The notes beneath the pieces were generated by a model that was not told where the DNA came from, did not search any database, and saw only the letters and a program-made list of their open reading frames with translations. The translations under genes were made by a program, and so were the position numbers. DNA of 9,298 nt, from positions 1 to 9,298 of the forward strand of contig CAKMQO010000042.1 in the NCBI GenBank assembly GCA_927911695.1. The letters run 5' to 3'. This DNA is from an uncultured Gemella sp. Lineage in GTDB: Bacteria > Bacillota > Bacilli > Staphylococcales > Gemellaceae. Below are positions 6,944 to 9,298 of the stretch, one piece after another. Position 1 is the first letter of the stretch. Every line of letters begins with the position of its first letter.

Positions 6944-8579
6944 GTGAAAAATAAAATAGTAGAATTAATACAAAATTCTTTAGCCAAATTAGAAATTGAT
7001 GGAGTAGATATTCATGTAGAAACTCCGAAAAACACAGATAATGGAGATTTTTCTTCAAACGTAGCGATGCAATTAACAAGAGTTTTACGTAAAAATCCTA
7101 GAGTTATTGCAGAGGAAATAATCAGTAATATAGAAGAAGATGAAGCGGTAGAAAAAATTGAAATAGCTGGCCCAGGATTTATTAACTTTTTCGTTAAAAA
7201 ATCAAGTCTTGGAAGTATTGTTGGGAAAATCTTAGAAGATGATTTTAAATATGGTGAAAACAACATTGGGCAAGGTAAAAAAGTTCTTTTAGAGTATGTA
7301 TCAGCTAACCCAACAGGAACACTACACGTAGGTCACGCTAGAAATGCTGCATATTCTGATTCATTAGCAAGAATAATGAAAAAATCAGGATATGATTTAT
7401 CTCGTGAATACTATATCAATGATGCAGGTAATCAAATAAATAATCTTGTGATTTCAGCGATTACTAGATATAAACAAGCTCTAGGTATGGATGCTGAGAT
7501 GCCAGAGGATGCATACCACGGTGAAGATATTAAAGTTTTAGGTCAAAAACTAAAAGATGAATTTGGTGAATCATTATTAGAAAGAGAAGACTTAAATGAG
7601 TTTATTCGTGAGTATGCAGTAGCATATGAAATGGAAAATATTAAAAAAGACCTTGTTGATTTCGGTTTAGAATATGATGTATTCTTTAGTGAAAAATCAC
7701 TATATGAGAATGGTCTTGTAGATAAAGCTTTAGCATCTCTTAGAGAACAAGGTTTTGTTTATGAAAAGATGGAGCGTTATGGTTAGAAACAACTGCATTA
7801 GGAACAGGGGATGACAAAGACCGTGTGTTAATTAAAGCAGATGGTTCATTAACATATTTAACTAGTGATATAGCGTATCACAAAAATAAAATTAGATCGT
7901 GGATTTGATTTTATTATTAGACGTTCTTGGTGCAGATCACCATGGTTATGTAGCTAGACTTAAAGCTAGTGTAGTAGCTATGGGGTATAAAGCAGATCAA
8001 TTAGAAGCTTTAATAATGCAAATGGTACAACTTCTAAATAATGGTGAAGTTGTAAAAATGAGTAAGAGAACAGGTAAAGCAATTACACTTCGTGATTTAA
8101 TAGATGAAGTAGGGGCTGATGCTGCTCGTTATTTCTTAGTAATGAGAAGTGCAGATAGTCACTTAGACTTTGATTTTGCAGTGGCAAAAGAACAATCAAG
8201 TGATAACCCACTATACTATGTTCAATATGCTCACGCTAGAATTTGCTCAATCTTACGTCAAGCAGCTGAACAAGTTGAATATGATGTTAACAACTGTGAT
8301 TATGAATTATTAACAGATGAGTACTCAGTAGACTTACTGAAAAACTTAGCATATTATCCAGAAATAGTTGCACAAGCAGCTAAAAATTATGAACCACACA
8401 GAATTTGTAATTATTTACAAAGTCTTGCAAGTTCATTCCACAAATTCTATAATAATAACAAAGTAATAACTGAAAATAAAGAACAAACTCAAAGTTACCT
8501 TGCATTAATCACTGCTGTTAAGATAACTTTAAGAAATGCTTTAGACTTAATCGGAGTATCAGCTCCAGAAAAAATGTAA
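6944..8579 (+). CDS. argS: Arginyl-tRNA synthetase (three frameshifts)
   Basis: A class I aminoacyl-tRNA synthetase that charges tRNA-Arg with arginine in the cytoplasm. I prefer GTG 6944 as start because AGGAGG (6930-6935) lies eight bases upstream; TTG 6941 is only five away. The N-terminal tRNA-binding domain includes GDFSSNVAM (34-42). The catalytic domain has [16 protein letters not shown] with the HIGH-type motif H128-V-G-H131, then [18 protein letters not shown] and KMSK (8055-8066). The end is a DALR anticodon-binding domain ([13 protein letters not shown] onward). Corrected length is 544 residues, usual for bacterial ArgS. Three indels break the frame: a missing A at 7764-7767 (restoring [12 protein letters not shown]), an extra A at 7888-7891, and an extra T at 7909-7912 (restoring [16 protein letters not shown]). 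Every flanking segment is conserved, and the gene is essential, so sequence error is the likely cause. No T-box leader is visible in the 23-base gap upstream. Confidence 0.93.
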
Positions 8580-8608
8580 TAAATAAAAAAGAAGGGAATC
8601 TAATATAA

Positions 8609-9086
8609 ATGGTAAAGTTAAAAGATTTAAGCGCAGAAAAAATTAAGGAAATGTCACTAATAGATTTATGTTATGCATATATGGTAGAAGAAGGAATTGA
8701 AAAATTAAAATATTTATGATTTCCTAGATTATATTAAACCATTAAGAAATGTTGACGAGGAAGAATTTACTGCACAAGCAGCGTATTTCTACACTGATCT
8801 AAACTTAGATGGACGTTTTGTATGCGTTGAAGATGGTAGTTGGAAATTAAGAGATAGTTTATTTGTAGAAGATATTAAAAACTTCGTTGAGCCAAGTGTT
8901 CAAAAATTTGAAATCGATGATGAAGATGATATTGAAGAGCTTGGAGAAGAACAAGAAGATATCCATGATGAAGTTGATGCTTTAATTGAAGAAGAAGATA
9001 TGGAAGAGAGTGAAGATGTCTTCGATTTTGATAATGAAGGTATTGTATCGAAATTCAACATTGCAACTGAAGAAGAAGAGTTTTAA
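8609..9086 (+). CDS. rpoE: RNA polymerase delta subunit (one frameshift)
   Basis: The delta subunit of Gram-positive RNA polymerase, which binds the core enzyme, promotes recycling and sharpens response to initiating NTP levels. It is 158 residues after correction, slightly shorter than B. subtilis RpoE (173). Residues 1-90 form the winged-helix HARE-HTH domain, ending in the well conserved FYTDLNLDGRFV and a following W-K-LR. The C-terminal third is an Asp/Glu-rich tail, the hallmark of delta. The frame breaks in the AAAA run 8707-8710: one extra A leads to TGA at 8717-8719, while the other frame continues as IYDFLDYIKPLRN. The start ATG 8609 follows GAAGGGA at 8591-8597. The gene lies 29 bp after argS and is closed by a terminator, so it is the last gene of the cluster. 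Confidence 0.92.
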
Positions 9087-9087
9087 T

Positions 9088-9110
9088 AAAAGAGCCGTAA
9101 GGCTTTTTTT
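9088..9110 (+). terminator. Rho-independent terminator after rpoE
   Basis: AGCC (9093-9096) pairs with GGCT (9101-9104) around the tetraloop GTAA; a G-U pair and an A-run/T-run pairing extend the stem to about nine pairs, and a run of seven T (9104-9110) follows. It begins two bases after the rpoE stop codon. Confidence 0.85.
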
Positions 9111-9129
9111 ATTTTGTGAGTCCTTTTGG

Positions 9130-9158
9130 TTGCATATTATATTGATATGAAGTATAAT
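9130..9158 (+). promoter_or_regulatory. Possible promoter downstream of rpoE
   Basis: TTGCAT (9130-9135) and a perfect TATAAT (9153-9158) are separated by 17 bases. No gene start follows within the window, and in related bacteria pyrG often lies next, but that cannot be seen here. AT-rich composition makes the -10 match weak evidence. Confidence 0.35.
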
Positions 9159-9241
9159 AAAGAAAGTCAATAAAACATATAGTAAAAATTGTAATACAGG
9201 TTCTAAGTTTTTTAAGTGAATAACACAATATCACATTTATT

Positions 9242-9298
9242 TTATTTATTATCTTTAACGGCAAGAATACGATTGATTATTGATAATAAAAAAATATA
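9242..9298 (-). CDS. Possible 3' end of a convergent gene
   Basis: On the minus strand the frame is open from the window edge for 18 codons and ends in TAA at 9244-9242. The tail reads INRILAVKDNK, which looks protein-like, and its base composition (ACGGCAAG region) is richer in G/C than the surrounding spacer. It is too short to identify, and no clear terminator is seen between it and rpoE other than the rpoE hairpin. It may equally be noncoding. Confidence 0.25.
   Translation of the reverse strand, partial: YIFLLSIINRILAVKDNK

Noticed and set aside
8982..9170. Minus-strand ORF of 62 codons over the rpoE 3' end.
   Set aside because: It is antisense to the acidic tail of delta (GAA/GAT repeats give Phe/Leu/Ser runs) and crosses the terminator.

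Overview
The window is AT-rich DNA from a low-GC Gram-positive bacterium of the class Bacilli. The best evidence is a gene for the RNA polymerase delta subunit (rpoE), a Bacilli-specific protein, in the conserved order DUF1934 gene - argS - rpoE. AGGAG-type ribosome binding sites, rho-independent terminators and the protein sequences suggest something close to Gemella. That genus call is an impression, not a demonstrated placement.

Layout. (1) 1-2253, plus strand: the 3' two-thirds of a large FtsX-type ABC transporter permease. It is followed 13 bp later by a small HesB/IscA-like gene with an in-frame TGA directly after a Cys codon (Cys-UGA-Gly-Gly). (2) 2258-2299: a terminator between convergent genes that can work in both directions. 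(3) 2305-4196, minus strand: a two-gene operon encoding a TVP38/TMEM64-type membrane protein and a YdjY-like lipoprotein with a CxxCxxxC cluster. This pairing resembles ydjX/ydjY/ydjZ of E. coli. (4) 4197-4622: a divergent, very AT-rich promoter region with a Fur-box-like inverted repeat. (5) 4623-9086, plus strand: a tight cluster of a YdiF-like ABC-F ATPase, a DUF1934 (YwiB-like) protein, argS and rpoE, closed by a strong terminator at about 9088-9110. (6) 9111-9298: a promoter-like sequence and possibly the tail of a convergent gene.

The most interesting item is the small gene at 1966-2253. Its in-frame UGA fits selenocysteine. The reading frame is the same on both sides, the residue before it is Cys (the CC/CU motif of a HesB-like selenoprotein family), and a 7-bp hairpin with a GGGUUU loop starts its loop 25 nt after the UGA, which fits the bacterial SECIS consensus. 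Selenoproteins are uncommon in Bacilli, so the call depends on the genome also carrying selA/selB/selC/selD, none of which is in this window.

A caution applies throughout. I count about nine single-base indels that break otherwise well conserved genes: permease 1, ydjY-like 1, ABC-F 3, argS 3, rpoE 1. Nearly all sit in or next to homopolymer runs. Because argS is essential, these are most likely sequencing or assembly errors rather than real pseudogenes. I therefore annotate each broken gene as one reading frame with the break positions noted. The in-frame TGA is not of this error type.
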